From Pseudomonas sp. Os17 (lineage in GTDB: Bacteria > Pseudomonadota > Gammaproteobacteria > Pseudomonadales > Pseudomonadaceae): a stretch of 64,000 nucleotides of DNA. The translations under genes were made by a program, and so were the position numbers. How positions within the stretch are numbered: the stretch's first letter is position 1; the number at the start of each line of letters is the position of its first letter. The stretch is taken from NCBI RefSeq assembly GCF_001547895.1, contig NZ_AP014627.1, positions 4,839,501-4,903,500 on the forward strand, in the 5' to 3' direction. Positions 33,972 through 43,550 of this stretch are shown piece after piece. The notes under the pieces are model-generated. The model was not told where the DNA came from. It made no database searches and saw nothing but the letters and a program-made list of their open reading frames with translations.

Positions 33972-35699
33972 GTGCCCTATTCATCACGCACTGACCGCTC
34001 CCTTTTCGCCCCTATGGGCAACGGCTGCCTGGGATTGTTGCTGGGCCTGATCTGCCTGACCCCGGCCCTGGCCCTGGCCGACGTGCAACCGGGCCAGGAA
34101 GCCCTGCGCCTGCAGCAGCAACAGCAACGCGACCTGCAACAACTGCAATTGGAACAGCGCCAGCGGCAGATGCAGCGCGGCAGCTTCAGCAGCACCCCGG
34201 CCAACCCCGACCTGCCCCGGCAGCCCGCCAGCGACGAGCGCTGCTGGCCCCTGAGCGGCACCCGCATCGGCGGTGTCAGCCTGTTCGGCAAAACCCGGCT
34301 CAACGACGCCATCAAGCCGTATGTCGCGCCGTGCATGGGGGTCAATCAGATCAACCAGTTACTGGCGGCCATCACTCGCCTCTATGTCGAGGCCGGCTAC
34401 ATTGCCAGCCGCCCGTACCTGGCCAGCACCCCGGCCGCCGGGCACAGCCTGGATATCCTGGTGGAGGAAGGCTACGTCGAAGCCATCGAACTGGCCGACC
34501 AGAGCCTGCCGGTGTCCCTGGGCGGGGCCTTCCCCGGCATGCTCGGCAAGCCGCTGAACCTGCGGGACCTGGAACAGGGCCTGGACCAGTTGAACCGCCT
34601 GCGCTCCCTGGACCTGACCGCCGACATCGCTCCCGGCAGCCAGCCCGGCGCCTCGCGGATCATCCTGCGTTCACGCAGCAGCGCCGCGCGCTGGGGGCTC
34701 GGCCTGGGTGTGGATAACCTCGGCAGCGCCGGCACCGGGCGTGACCGCCAGTCGATCAACCTCAACCTCGACAGCCCGTTGCAGATCAACGACGCGCTGA
34801 ACCTGAACTACAGCGACACCCTCAACCACGGCCCGCGCTACAGCCGCAGCAGCAGCCTGTTCTACTCGGTGCCCTACGGCTACTGGACCTACAGCCTGTT
34901 CGCCAGCCACGCCGAATACCGCGCGCCGCTGAAGCTGGCCCGCACCACCCTGTACAACAGCGGCCGCACCGACATGGTCAGCGGCCGCGCCGACCGGGTG
35001 CTGTGGCGCGACCAGAGCCACCAGCTCAGCGCCAACCTGCAACTGGCCTACAAGGATGTGGACAGCTACCTGCAAAAGGCCCACCTGCAGATCCAGAGTC
35101 CGACCCTGACCGTGGCCGAGGCCGGGCTCAACCTGTTCTGGCTCGACAGCGCGGTGTGGAACCTGGATGTCAATTACGCCCAGGGCCTGACCTGGTTCGG
35201 CGCCGACCGCGACTCGCAACAGGTGCAGCGCAACCTGCCCCAGGCACAGTTTCGCAAGTACCGCGCCGGCCTCAGCCAGTGGCGCAACGGCCAGCTGGGC
35301 GAGCAGCGCTGGCAGTGGCAGAGCCAGCTCTCGGCGCAGTACAGCCCGGACCCGCTGCCGGCCATCGAACAACTGCTGGGCACCGACGATTCGGCGGTGC
35401 GCGGCTACCGCCTCAACAGTGCCTCCGGCGCCATCGGCGCGGTGTGGCGCAACACCCTGCGCCTGCCGCTCAACAGCGACCTGCCGCTCAAGATCACCCC
35501 ACGCCTGGGCCTGGACAACGGTTGGATCAAGGCCGAACACGGTGCCCAGAGTCGGCACCTGAGCGCGGCCAGCCTGGGCCTCAACCTGGCCTGGAAAAAC
35601 CTTCAGGTCGACCTGGATTACCAGCACAGCCTCAACACCCCACAAGGTTTCCGAACGGAACCGGAAGTCTGGCTGGCCAGGTTCAGCCTGCAGATTTGA
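33972..35699 (+). CDS. Two-partner secretion transporter TpsB (FhaC/ShlB family)
   Basis: This 575-residue outer-membrane protein has a signal peptide (to about residue 36, ALALA-D), a Gln-rich coiled segment (about 44-72), POTRA domains (about 85-235; CWPLSGTRIGGVSLFG, then ITRLYVEAGYIASRPYL) and a C-terminal 16-strand barrel ending ARFSLQI, which finishes like typical barrel proteins. It would export the TpsA protein encoded next. GTG start after AAGGAT. No acyltransferase or activation gene is nearby. The pair is separated by 102 bases and forms an operon. Confidence 0.92.
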   Translation: MPYSSRTDRSLFAPMGNGCLGLLLGLICLTPALALADVQPGQEALRLQQQQQRDLQQLQLEQRQRQMQRGSFSSTPANPDLPRQPASDERCWPLSGTRIGGVSLFGKTRLNDAIKPYVAPCMGVNQINQLLAAITRLYVEAGYIASRPYLASTPAAGHSLDILVEEGYVEAIELADQSLPVSLGGAFPGMLGKPLNLRDLEQGLDQLNRLRSLDLTADIAPGSQPGASRIILRSRSSAARWGLGLGVDNLGSAGTGRDRQSINLNLDSPLQINDALNLNYSDTLNHGPRYSRSSSLFYSVPYGYWTYSLFASHAEYRAPLKLARTTLYNSGRTDMVSGRADRVLWRDQSHQLSANLQLAYKDVDSYLQKAHLQIQSPTLTVAEAGLNLFWLDSAVWNLDVNYAQGLTWFGADRDSQQVQRNLPQAQFRKYRAGLSQWRNGQLGEQRWQWQSQLSAQYSPDPLPAIEQLLGTDDSAVRGYRLNSASGAIGAVWRNTLRLPLNSDLPLKITPRLGLDNGWIKAEHGAQSRHLSAASLGLNLAWKNLQVDLDYQHSLNTPQGFRTEPEVWLARFSLQI

Positions 35700-35801
35700 T
35701 CAACCGCCGATTAGCCTGAAATACCCGACGAACCTGAGCACAACGCGCCGTCGCCCCTCTAGAAGGCAACGCCCGGCTCACTTACTCAGAACGAGGTTCT
35801 C

Positions 35802-38800
35802 ATGCCTGACAACACTCACCGCTTCAACCTTTCGCCCCAGGGCAGATTGCGCTGGACCATCGCCGGCCTGCTGCTGGTATCCCATCTGCCCCTGGCCCTG
35901 GCCGGCGGGATCACCGTGGTCGAGGGCCCTGGCGGCACCCCGCAACTGCAGAACCAGGGCGGCGTGCCCATCGTCAACATCGTCGCGCCCAACGCCGGCG
36001 GCCTGTCCCACAACCAGTTCCTGGACTACAACGTCGGGCAACAGGGGGTGGTGCTGAACAACGCCCTGCAAGCCGGGCAGTCGCAACTGGCCGGGCAACT
36101 GGCGGCCAACCAGCAACTCCACGGCCAGGCGGCCAGCGTGATCCTCAACGAGGTGATCAGCCGCAACGCCTCGCAACTCAATGGCGCCCAGGAAATCTTC
36201 GGCCGCGCCGCCGACTTCGTGCTGGCCAACCCCAACGGCATCTCGGTCAATGGCGGCAGCTTCATCAACACCCCCAACGCCAACCTGGTGGTGGGTCGCC
36301 CGGAACTCCAGGACGGCAAGCTGCAGGGGCTCAACACCCAGGACGCCCGGGGCCAGCTGGATATCCACGGCGGCGGCCTGCGCAACGCCGAGGGCTCGAT
36401 CAACCTGATCGCCCCACGCATCGACAGCAAAGGCAGCCTCGCCGCCCGGGACCAGTTGAACGTGACCGTGGGCCGCAATCAGCTCGACTACCCCAGCGGC
36501 AAGGTGCTGAAGGTCGACCCGACCAGCCACACCCAGGACCAGCGCATCGATGCCAGCCTGTTCGGCGCCATGCAGGCCGGGCGGATCAATATCGTCAGCA
36601 CCGCTGAAGGTGCCGGGGTGCGCGTCGGCGCCGTCCAGGTGGACGGCCGCGACGGGGTCAAACTGACTTCCGCCGGTGACCTGGACATCCGCGGCCAGGC
36701 CGTGGACAACAGCCTCGACGCGGTTCGCGCCGGGGTGCGCAGCCAGGGCGATATCGAACTGCACGGCGCCAAGGACCTGACCCTGGCCGCCACCGACGTC
36801 AGCGGCCGCAACGTCAAGCTCGATGCCGGGCGCAACCTGACCCTGAGCAGCATCGAAAGCCGCAAGCTCCAGGAAAAACGCCAACAGTGGGACAAGAGCA
36901 CCATCGGCATCACCTGGGAGACCTACGACGCTACCCAGACCGATAGCGAAACACGCCAGCACGGTAACAAGGTGCTGGCCCAGCATGACGCGGAGCTGAA
37001 ATCCGGCGCCAATACCCGGATCCAGGGCAGCAGCGTCGAGGCTGGCCACAACCTCAACGCCCAGAGTGGCGGCGACCTGCAACTGACCGCCGCCACCGAA
37101 ACCCACACCCAGCGCGACCAGGGCCAGCACCGCAAGCACCTGTGGAAGGAAAACTGGGACAACGCCAGCAGCCAGCAGCGCAGCGTCACCAGCCAGCTCA
37201 AGAGCGGCCAGCAACTGCAACTCGACAGCCGGCAGAAGCTGCGCCTTGAAGGCGCCGAGCTGCACAGCAAGGGCGACATCCAGCTGGCCGCCAAGGACGT
37301 CGACATCACCAGCGCCAGCCGCCAGCAGAGCCAGAGCAACCAGCATTACTCCGGCGACCTGGTGGGCGGTGGTTTCTTCGGCAAGAACGCCGACGGCGAC
37401 CAGGGCAAGACCGAGAACCAGGGCAGCAAGGTCAACGCCGACGGCAAGCTGATCGTGCGTGCCGACAGCGTACGCATCAGCGGCAGCCAGGCCCGGGGCG
37501 CCACCCAGGCCAGCGTCATCAGTAACAAAGGCTCGCTGACCATCGACGGCGTGCAGGACACCTCCCATCGCAACAGCCACAGCAAGGACAGCAAGTTCTT
37601 CGGCATCACCAAGGACGAGAGCCGTCAGCAGAGCAAAGGCAGCACCACCGTCGGCAGCCAGGTGCGCTCGGACAGCAACCTGAAGTTGCAAAGTGCCGAG
37701 GACCTGACCATCAGCGGCTCCCAGGTCGCCGCTGCGGGAGCCCTGGACGCCAGCGCCAAGGGCACGGTCAAGGTCGTCGCAGCCGAAGACACCCGGCACG
37801 ACAGCAGCAGCACCCAGAAGCGCGGCTTCGACGCCTACGCCAAGGAAAACGCCCCGGGCACCGGCCAGTACCGGGCCGGGGTGCGCTACCAGGATGAGCA
37901 GCGCAACGACAGCAGCGACAGCACCCGGCAACAGGCCTCCAGCCTCACTGGCGGCACCCTGGCGGTCACTGTCGGCGAGGACCTCAAGGTACAAGGCAGC
38001 GACCTTGCGGCCACGGCCGGCGATGCCAGCCTGAGCGGCAAGAATGTGCAGTTGCTGGCCGCGGACAACACCACCGCCAAGCACAGCGACAGCACCACCA
38101 CCGGTGGCGGCTTCTACTACACCGGCGGCCTGGACCGCGCCGGCAATGGCCTGGAAGTGGCCCACACCAGCAGCCAGGACAGCAGCAGCAAGAGCACTGC
38201 CCAGACCAGCAACATCGCTGCCAGCGGCAACCTGACCATCAATGCCGGCAACCGCCTCACCACCGAAGGCGCCCAGGTCAAGGCTGGCGGTGCATTGCAG
38301 GTCAATGCAGCCGAAATCGACAACCAGGCCGCGCACAACCGCGAAAGCAGCAGCCACAAGGAGAACAACTGGGCGGTGGATGTCGGCGCCAACGTCGAAT
38401 ACAAGGGCGTCACCCGCCCCATCGAAAAAGCCATCCAGGGCGTGGCCCAGCGCAAGTTCCATCAGCCTGGGGTACTCGATGCCCTGGAACAGCCCAATGT
38501 CGGGCTCGATGTGGATGTCAGCCACCAAAACCGCCAGCGCAATGAAAGCGCCAGCACCGCCGTGGTCAGCCAGTTGAGCGGCGGCCAGGTCACGGTCAAG
38601 GCCGACGGCCAACTCAAGGACCAGGGCACCCAGTACCGCGCCACCGACGGCGCGCTGAAGATCGACGCCGGCAGCCTACTGGCCAGTGCCGCCAGCGATA
38701 CCCAAAGCAGCAGCGAACAGGCCGTGGACGCCAAGGTTGGCGTGCGGGTCTACACCAACACCGGTGAAGACCTGAACATCCGTGGCAGCGGTGCCGGTGG

Positions 38801-40760
38801 CAGCAGCAACGTCACCAGCAGCTCCGAGAAGGCCCAGGTCGGCAGCTACGCAGGCAGCCAGGGCGTGGACATCAAGGTCGGTGGCGATGCCCGCTTCGAA
38901 GGCAGCCAGTTCAATGGTGGCCAGGGCGGCGTCGACCTCAAGAGCGGTGGCCAGTTGGCGCTGAATCAGGCCAACGACCGCCAGAGCAACAGCAACTCCA
39001 GCCTGCGTGGCGATGCCTCCCTGACCCTGGGCACCACTCCAGGTAGCAGCGGCACCAACCTCAATGTCGGTGCAGGCTTGCAACTGGATCACAAGGGCCT
39101 CGAACAGCAGGACAGCCAGGCGCGGGTCGCCAGCATCCAGGGCCAGGGACCGGTCAACCTCAAGAGTGCAAGCGACCTGACGCTGCAAGGCACGCAGATC
39201 GGCAACGCCGCGCGGCCGGCCGGCGATATCACCCTGGACGCCGGCGGCAAGCTCGACCTGCAAGCCGCGGTGGACACCCACCACAGCCAGGGCAGCAACC
39301 TCGGTGGCGGCCTCACGGCCGGTGGCAGCAAGACCAGCAGCGAGCAAAGCAGCGGCAAGAGCGTCAACCTCAGTGCCAACTTCAACATCGGCCGGGTCAA
39401 TGAAAACGATCAGAGCCAGCGCGGCGCCCAGCTCTACAGCCAGGGCCAGGTACGCCTGGCCAGCGCCGCCGAGGGCGACAGCGCCATTCACCTGCAGGGC
39501 ACGCGCATCGACGCCGCCAAGGTGGTGCTGGATGCGGCCCAGGGCGGCATCTATCAGGAGTCGGCGCAGTCCACCCAGGTCCACAACAACTGGGGCCTGA
39601 CCCTGGGCGCCGGTGGCAGCATGGGCAAGACCACCCTGGCCGATGCCGGTGAGCACGACTCGCCGAAAGTCGATCGCGGGATCAATGCCCGGGCCAAGAT
39701 CGACGTCGATCAGCGCCAGAACACGACTCAGCACAACAGCCTGATCAAGGCCGATCAGGTGACCCTCAACAGTGCCGGCAACGTGCATCTGGCCGGCGCC
39801 AACATCGACGCGCAACGCCTCGACGGTGCCATCGGTGGCAACCTCGACATCGAAAGCCGCCAGGACCGGCTGCGCAGCACCCAGGTCAATATCGACGCCA
39901 AGCTGGAAGTGGCGAAGAACCAGCCGGGGCTGGTGGACAAGCTGGCCAAGCCGGCCGGTCCGCTCAAGGACGACCTGAAGGCCAAGGCCGAAAAAGGCTT
40001 CGACCAGCACCGGGAAAAGCTGGAAAACGCCGTCGACAAGAGCGTCGACAAACTCGGCTCGGCGAAGGACAACCTGGTCGCCAAGGCCAGCGACGCCAAG
40101 GAGCGCCTGGGAGAAAAACTCAGCCGCAGCGGCAGCTACGACGTCAACCCCGAGCCACGCGGCGCCTTTGGCAACGGCGTGGACAAGGCCAAGAACTACC
40201 TGGCCGACAAGGCCGACGCCGTGGGCAATCGCTTTTCCAGCCTGAAGGAACGCTTCTGGCCGAAAACCAGCGACAGCTACTCGGTCAGCGAGAAGAACAC
40301 CACCGGCAGCAAAGTTTCCAATACCGCTGAAGGCGTGCTGTTTGGCGACAAGAGCGGTCAGACCTCCTATACCCCGACCTTGAACCTGAACGTCAGCCAC
40401 GAGAGCAAGAACCGCGTGGAACAGGCCTCGGGGATCAGTACCCAGCAGGGCGTCAACCTGAAGGTCAGCGGCGAAACCCAGCTCACCGGTGCGCGCATCG
40501 GGGCCAGCGAGGGTCGCGTCGAACTGGGGGGGTCCAAAGTCAGCAAAACCGACCTGGCCGGCTCGGAACTGCGCGTGGACGTCGGCGCCAACCTGTCCAA
40601 GTCACCGGTCAACATTGCCACCGGCAGCGTGGCCGAATTGACCCGCAAACAGGATGACGCCACCCGCCAGGACCAGGCGTTCAACCTCGGTCCGCTGCGG
40701 ATCGGCGGCCATACCGACAGCCAGCTGCTGCAAGCCGGCATCGATCAGAAAACCCCATGA
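35802..40760 (+). CDS. Filamentous haemagglutinin-type exoprotein TpsA
   Basis: This 1652-residue protein has an N-terminal signal peptide (to about residue 35, LALAGG), a TPS secretion domain (about 36-280) with NPNG at residues 143-146, and a long stack of haemagglutinin-type beta-helix repeats such as GANTRIQGSSVEAGHNLNA. Residues about 1365-1490 break the pattern with a Lys/Asp/Ala-rich helical segment, after which beta repeats resume to the end (IDQKTP). There is no VENN motif, no distinct C-terminal toxin and no immunity gene behind it, so it is more likely an adhesin or biofilm protein than a contact-dependent inhibition toxin. ATG follows GAACGAGG. Confidence 0.9.
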   Translation: MPDNTHRFNLSPQGRLRWTIAGLLLVSHLPLALAGGITVVEGPGGTPQLQNQGGVPIVNIVAPNAGGLSHNQFLDYNVGQQGVVLNNALQAGQSQLAGQLAANQQLHGQAASVILNEVISRNASQLNGAQEIFGRAADFVLANPNGISVNGGSFINTPNANLVVGRPELQDGKLQGLNTQDARGQLDIHGGGLRNAEGSINLIAPRIDSKGSLAARDQLNVTVGRNQLDYPSGKVLKVDPTSHTQDQRIDASLFGAMQAGRINIVSTAEGAGVRVGAVQVDGRDGVKLTSAGDLDIRGQAVDNSLDAVRAGVRSQGDIELHGAKDLTLAATDVSGRNVKLDAGRNLTLSSIESRKLQEKRQQWDKSTIGITWETYDATQTDSETRQHGNKVLAQHDAELKSGANTRIQGSSVEAGHNLNAQSGGDLQLTAATETHTQRDQGQHRKHLWKENWDNASSQQRSVTSQLKSGQQLQLDSRQKLRLEGAELHSKGDIQLAAKDVDITSASRQQSQSNQHYSGDLVGGGFFGKNADGDQGKTENQGSKVNADGKLIVRADSVRISGSQARGATQASVISNKGSLTIDGVQDTSHRNSHSKDSKFFGITKDESRQQSKGSTTVGSQVRSDSNLKLQSAEDLTISGSQVAAAGALDASAKGTVKVVAAEDTRHDSSSTQKRGFDAYAKENAPGTGQYRAGVRYQDEQRNDSSDSTRQQASSLTGGTLAVTVGEDLKVQGSDLAATAGDASLSGKNVQLLAADNTTAKHSDSTTTGGGFYYTGGLDRAGNGLEVAHTSSQDSSSKSTAQTSNIAASGNLTINAGNRLTTEGAQVKAGGALQVNAAEIDNQAAHNRESSSHKENNWAVDVGANVEYKGVTRPIEKAIQGVAQRKFHQPGVLDALEQPNVGLDVDVSHQNRQRNESASTAVVSQLSGGQVTVKADGQLKDQGTQYRATDGALKIDAGSLLASAASDTQSSSEQAVDAKVGVRVYTNTGEDLNIRGSGAGGSSNVTSSSEKAQVGSYAGSQGVDIKVGGDARFEGSQFNGGQGGVDLKSGGQLALNQANDRQSNSNSSLRGDASLTLGTTPGSSGTNLNVGAGLQLDHKGLEQQDSQARVASIQGQGPVNLKSASDLTLQGTQIGNAARPAGDITLDAGGKLDLQAAVDTHHSQGSNLGGGLTAGGSKTSSEQSSGKSVNLSANFNIGRVNENDQSQRGAQLYSQGQVRLASAAEGDSAIHLQGTRIDAAKVVLDAAQGGIYQESAQSTQVHNNWGLTLGAGGSMGKTTLADAGEHDSPKVDRGINARAKIDVDQRQNTTQHNSLIKADQVTLNSAGNVHLAGANIDAQRLDGAIGGNLDIESRQDRLRSTQVNIDAKLEVAKNQPGLVDKLAKPAGPLKDDLKAKAEKGFDQHREKLENAVDKSVDKLGSAKDNLVAKASDAKERLGEKLSRSGSYDVNPEPRGAFGNGVDKAKNYLADKADAVGNRFSSLKERFWPKTSDSYSVSEKNTTGSKVSNTAEGVLFGDKSGQTSYTPTLNLNVSHESKNRVEQASGISTQQGVNLKVSGETQLTGARIGASEGRVELGGSKVSKTDLAGSELRVDVGANLSKSPVNIATGSVAELTRKQDDATRQDQAFNLGPLRIGGHTDSQLLQAGIDQKTP

Positions 40761-40766
40761 GGCCCG

Positions 40767-40792
40767 GGCCGCCCTCCTCGCGGGGGGCGGCC
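40767..40792 (+). terminator. GC-rich hairpin after tpsA
   Basis: GGCCGCCC pairs with GGGCGGCC across a 10-nt loop, 7 bases after the tpsA stop. There is no T run, so a weak or leaky terminator; the regulator gene downstream may be partly cotranscribed. Confidence 0.4.
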
Positions 40793-40895
40793 TGCACGGA
40801 CTCGCGCCGGGGCCTTTATCCCGGGTTCAGGGGCGCTGCGCTCCGCCTTAACTTCACGTGACAGCCAACCGGCTGTAATACCTCCCCTTATTCGT

Positions 40896-40913
40896 TGTAA
40901 GACCTGTCTTAGA
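40896..40913 (+). promoter_or_regulatory. GacA-like upstream activating sequence
   Basis: TGTAAG-N6-CTTAGA matches the GacA upstream element TGTAAG-N6-CTTACA at 11 of 12 bases. It is centred about 95 bases before the response regulator start, where an activator could work. TAAGAC-CT-GTCTTA inside it is a perfect palindrome. GacA or the regulator itself may bind; this is inference. Confidence 0.45.
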
Positions 40914-40998
40914 TTGGTTTTTTCAACACTTTCGCAACTATTTCCGCTCCCGCGGCTGGGCTACTGTTCGGACTTTCCTTTATCGGCAGGAGGCCAAC

Positions 40999-41625
40999 AT
41001 GGGCTCAGTACTTATCATTGACGATCATCCCGTGATACGCATGGCGGTGCGTATTCTGCTGGAGCACGAGGGGTATCAGATCATTGGTGAAACCGATAAT
41101 GGCGTGGATGCCCTGCAGATGGTCCGCGAATGCGAACCCAGCCTGGTCATCCTCGATATCTGCATCCCGAAGCTCGATGGCCTGGAGCTGCTGGAGCGCT
41201 TGAGCAACATGCACCCATCCATGCGCATCCTGGTGCTTACGGCCCAGTCCGCGGCCCTGTTTGCCAGTCGCTGCATGCGCGCCGGGGCCAGTGGCTATGT
41301 GTGCAAGTGCGAAGACCTGAGCGAACTGCTCAGTGCCGTCAAGGCCATTTGCAACGGCTACAACTACTTTCCCAGCCAGGCCCTGCACCTTGACCGGGCC
41401 GCCCTGGGAGCAACTTTGGAGTTGGCCCAATTCAACTCCTTGAGTGATCGGGAGTTGATGGTTCTGCAACTTTTCGCCATGGGCCAGACCAATAAGGAAA
41501 TTGCCACGGGCATGTTTCTCAGCCACAAGACCGTCAGCACTTACAAGAAACGCATCATGCAGAAACTGGCTACCACCTCGATGAATGAACTGGTGGACAT
41601 GGCCAAGCGCAATGAACTGATATGA
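40999..41625 (+). CDS. BvgA/RcsB-type response regulator (RocA1-like)
   Basis: This 208-residue regulator has a receiver domain (VLIIDDHPVIRMAVRILLE, phospho-acceptor Asp53 in VILDICIPKLDG) and a LuxR-type helix-turn-helix (LSDRELMVLQLFAMGQTNKEIA, SHKTVSTYKKRIMQKL). It resembles the Pseudomonas RocA1/BvgA group that controls fimbriae and adhesins. ATG follows CAGGAGG. It lies just behind the tpsBA operon and 43 bases ahead of a BvgS-like hybrid kinase, which makes the adhesin operon a likely target; the link is inferred. Confidence 0.9.
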   Translation: MGSVLIIDDHPVIRMAVRILLEHEGYQIIGETDNGVDALQMVRECEPSLVILDICIPKLDGLELLERLSNMHPSMRILVLTAQSAALFASRCMRAGASGYVCKCEDLSELLSAVKAICNGYNYFPSQALHLDRAALGATLELAQFNSLSDRELMVLQLFAMGQTNKEIATGMFLSHKTVSTYKKRIMQKLATTSMNELVDMAKRNELI

Positions 41626-41668
41626 GACGCCAGTTGCCGGTACCACCGTCGCGGCGAGCGGCCGAGCG

Positions 41669-43384
41669 ATGATCGACACCCTGCTCCAGCCCGTTGGCAT
41701 CATCAGCCTGATACTGCTGGCTTCATGGCTGAACCAGGTCCGGCTCTATCGGCAACTGCGCCGGCAGCGCCGGCACTTGCAGGCGCTGGCCCGCTCGGCG
41801 ACGGCCCTGGAGGCCGACAAGCAGCGCGCCGAAGCGGCCGATCGCAACAAGAGCCGCTTCCTCGGGCACCTTGGCCACGAACTCCGTACCCCGTTGAATG
41901 CCTTGATCGGCTTGCTGGAGCTGGTGCTGCGCCGCACCGGCGACAGTTCGCCAACCCACGCGCCGCTGGAGCTGGCGCTGGGCGCGGCCGGCGACCTCAA
42001 GGAACTGCTGGATGACCTGCTGGACATCAGCCGGATCGAGTCCGGCCACCTGCGCCTGAACCCGACCTGGGTCGACCTGCGCGATTGCATCGAGGGGCAG
42101 ATCGGGGTGTTCCACGCCCAGGCCCGACAAAAGCACCTGGCGCTGGAGCTGGAATTCAACGCCCCCAGCCCCGTTCCCCAGGTGCTGATCGATGTTCTGC
42201 GCTTCAAGCAAGTGCTGGGCAACCTGTTGAGCAACGCCATCAAGTTCACCCAGCAGGGCGCGATCCAGGTCAGGGCGACTTTGCAGCCCGCCGCAAGCCA
42301 GGATCGGTACGAGTTGCTGTTGCAAGTGCAAGACAGCGGTATCGGCATTCCCGAGCAGGAACGCCAGGGGCTGTTGCTGCCCTTCGCCCAGCTTGACCCC
42401 GACAGCCAGTCGCCGCGAAACAGCGCCGGGCTTGGCCTGCCCATCAGCCACCAGTTGTGCCGGCAGATGGGCGGCAGCCTGAGCCTGCACGGGCGCAGCG
42501 GCCCCGGCTGCGAGGCGCGGGTCAGGCTCCCCCTGAGCGGCCGCACCGCCCAAGCCGCCGCGGGTGCCACAGAGCCGCTGCCCGCCACGGCGGTGCCGCT
42601 GGATGTGCTGCTGGCAGACGACCACCGCGCCAGCCTGACCCTGCTGCAGGGCCAGCTGGAGTACCTCGGACACCGGGTCACCTGCGCCAGCGACGGACGC
42701 CAGGCCTTTGAGTTGTGGCGCCAAGGCGACTTCGACCTGCTGATCCTCGACTGCAACATGCCATCGATGGACGGCTACCAGCTGGCTGAGGCCATACGCC
42801 AGCACGAAACACGGGAGCAGCGGCCGGCGACCACCCTGATCGGCTGCAGCGCCGACACCGACCCGCCAGCACTCCAGCGCGGCCTCGACGCCGGCATGCA
42901 CGACTGCCTGGCCAAGCCCCTGGGCCTGGAGCACTTGAGCCGCAGGCTGGCGAGCCTCAAGCCCCGGCCTCGGCCCGACAGCTTCAGCATCCGCGCCTTG
43001 CGGACCCTGACCCGTGGCAAGCCGCTGTTCGCCCGGCGCATGCTCAACGAGTTGCTGCGCTGCTGCCAGGAAGACCGGCGCCAGCTGGAGCAGATCCCGA
43101 CCAGTGATCCCCGGGCGCTGGTGGCCCTGGCCCACAAGATCAAGGGCTCGGCGCTGATGGTCGGGGCCGGGGCATTGCAAGCCGGGTGCGAGGCTCTGGA
43201 ACAGGCTTGCCTGCAACCGGCTGCACAGCAGGCGATAAGCGCTGCGGTCCGCCGCCTGGACCGGGACCTGGTGCACTTCGCCCAGTCCTTGCATCGCCAC
43301 CTTGATCACCCGCCACCCGAGCCCTCCAAGACGCAAGCCACAGGGCAGAAAAGCATCGCCCCGCAGCTGACGAATCCGCCATGA
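41669..43384 (+). CDS. BvgS-like hybrid histidine kinase lacking sensor domains
   Basis: This 571-residue kinase has one N-terminal membrane helix (about residues 8-22), a short coiled linker, HisKA with His70 (HLGHELRTPLN), an ATPase domain (LLSNAIKFT, DSGIGIP, GLGLPISHQL), a receiver with Asp361 (LILDCNMPSMDG) and an Hpt with His489 (AHKIKGSA). Four-step relays of the BvgS/EvgS/RocS type normally carry large periplasmic Venus-flytrap domains; here only 40 residues precede the dimerisation helix. It would phosphorylate the adjacent regulator. The start and neighbour spacing leave no room for missing domains, so the loss is real, not an annotation error. Confidence 0.88.
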   Translation: MIDTLLQPVGIISLILLASWLNQVRLYRQLRRQRRHLQALARSATALEADKQRAEAADRNKSRFLGHLGHELRTPLNALIGLLELVLRRTGDSSPTHAPLELALGAAGDLKELLDDLLDISRIESGHLRLNPTWVDLRDCIEGQIGVFHAQARQKHLALELEFNAPSPVPQVLIDVLRFKQVLGNLLSNAIKFTQQGAIQVRATLQPAASQDRYELLLQVQDSGIGIPEQERQGLLLPFAQLDPDSQSPRNSAGLGLPISHQLCRQMGGSLSLHGRSGPGCEARVRLPLSGRTAQAAAGATEPLPATAVPLDVLLADDHRASLTLLQGQLEYLGHRVTCASDGRQAFELWRQGDFDLLILDCNMPSMDGYQLAEAIRQHETREQRPATTLIGCSADTDPPALQRGLDAGMHDCLAKPLGLEHLSRRLASLKPRPRPDSFSIRALRTLTRGKPLFARRMLNELLRCCQEDRRQLEQIPTSDPRALVALAHKIKGSALMVGAGALQAGCEALEQACLQPAAQQAISAAVRRLDRDLVHFAQSLHRHLDHPPPEPSKTQATGQKSIAPQLTNPP

Positions 43385-43550
43385 AGCCTGCGCTTGCCAG
43401 ATAAATATCAAAGGGCCAGTATTGCCTCGCCACCCGTCCCTGCAGGCCAGCCCCGTCAACCCGCAGCCGACGGGGCCAAGGCAGGAAGAGCCGGCCTTAA
43501 CTATGCTTGGGCCTAGAACCCAGCCTCATGCGCCTCCGGAGAGAATTGCA

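Noticed and set aside
35778..38612. 944-codon open reading on the minus strand opposite tpsA
   Set aside because: It is the mirror of a GC-rich gene with strong third-position bias. The translation is low-complexity Ala/Val/Gly/Leu, without a ribosome-binding site, and tpsA on the other strand has clear domains.
38600..40998. Contact-dependent inhibition toxin and immunity gene at the end of tpsA
   Set aside because: There is no VENN motif, no change to a globular toxin domain and no small gene between tpsA and the response regulator.
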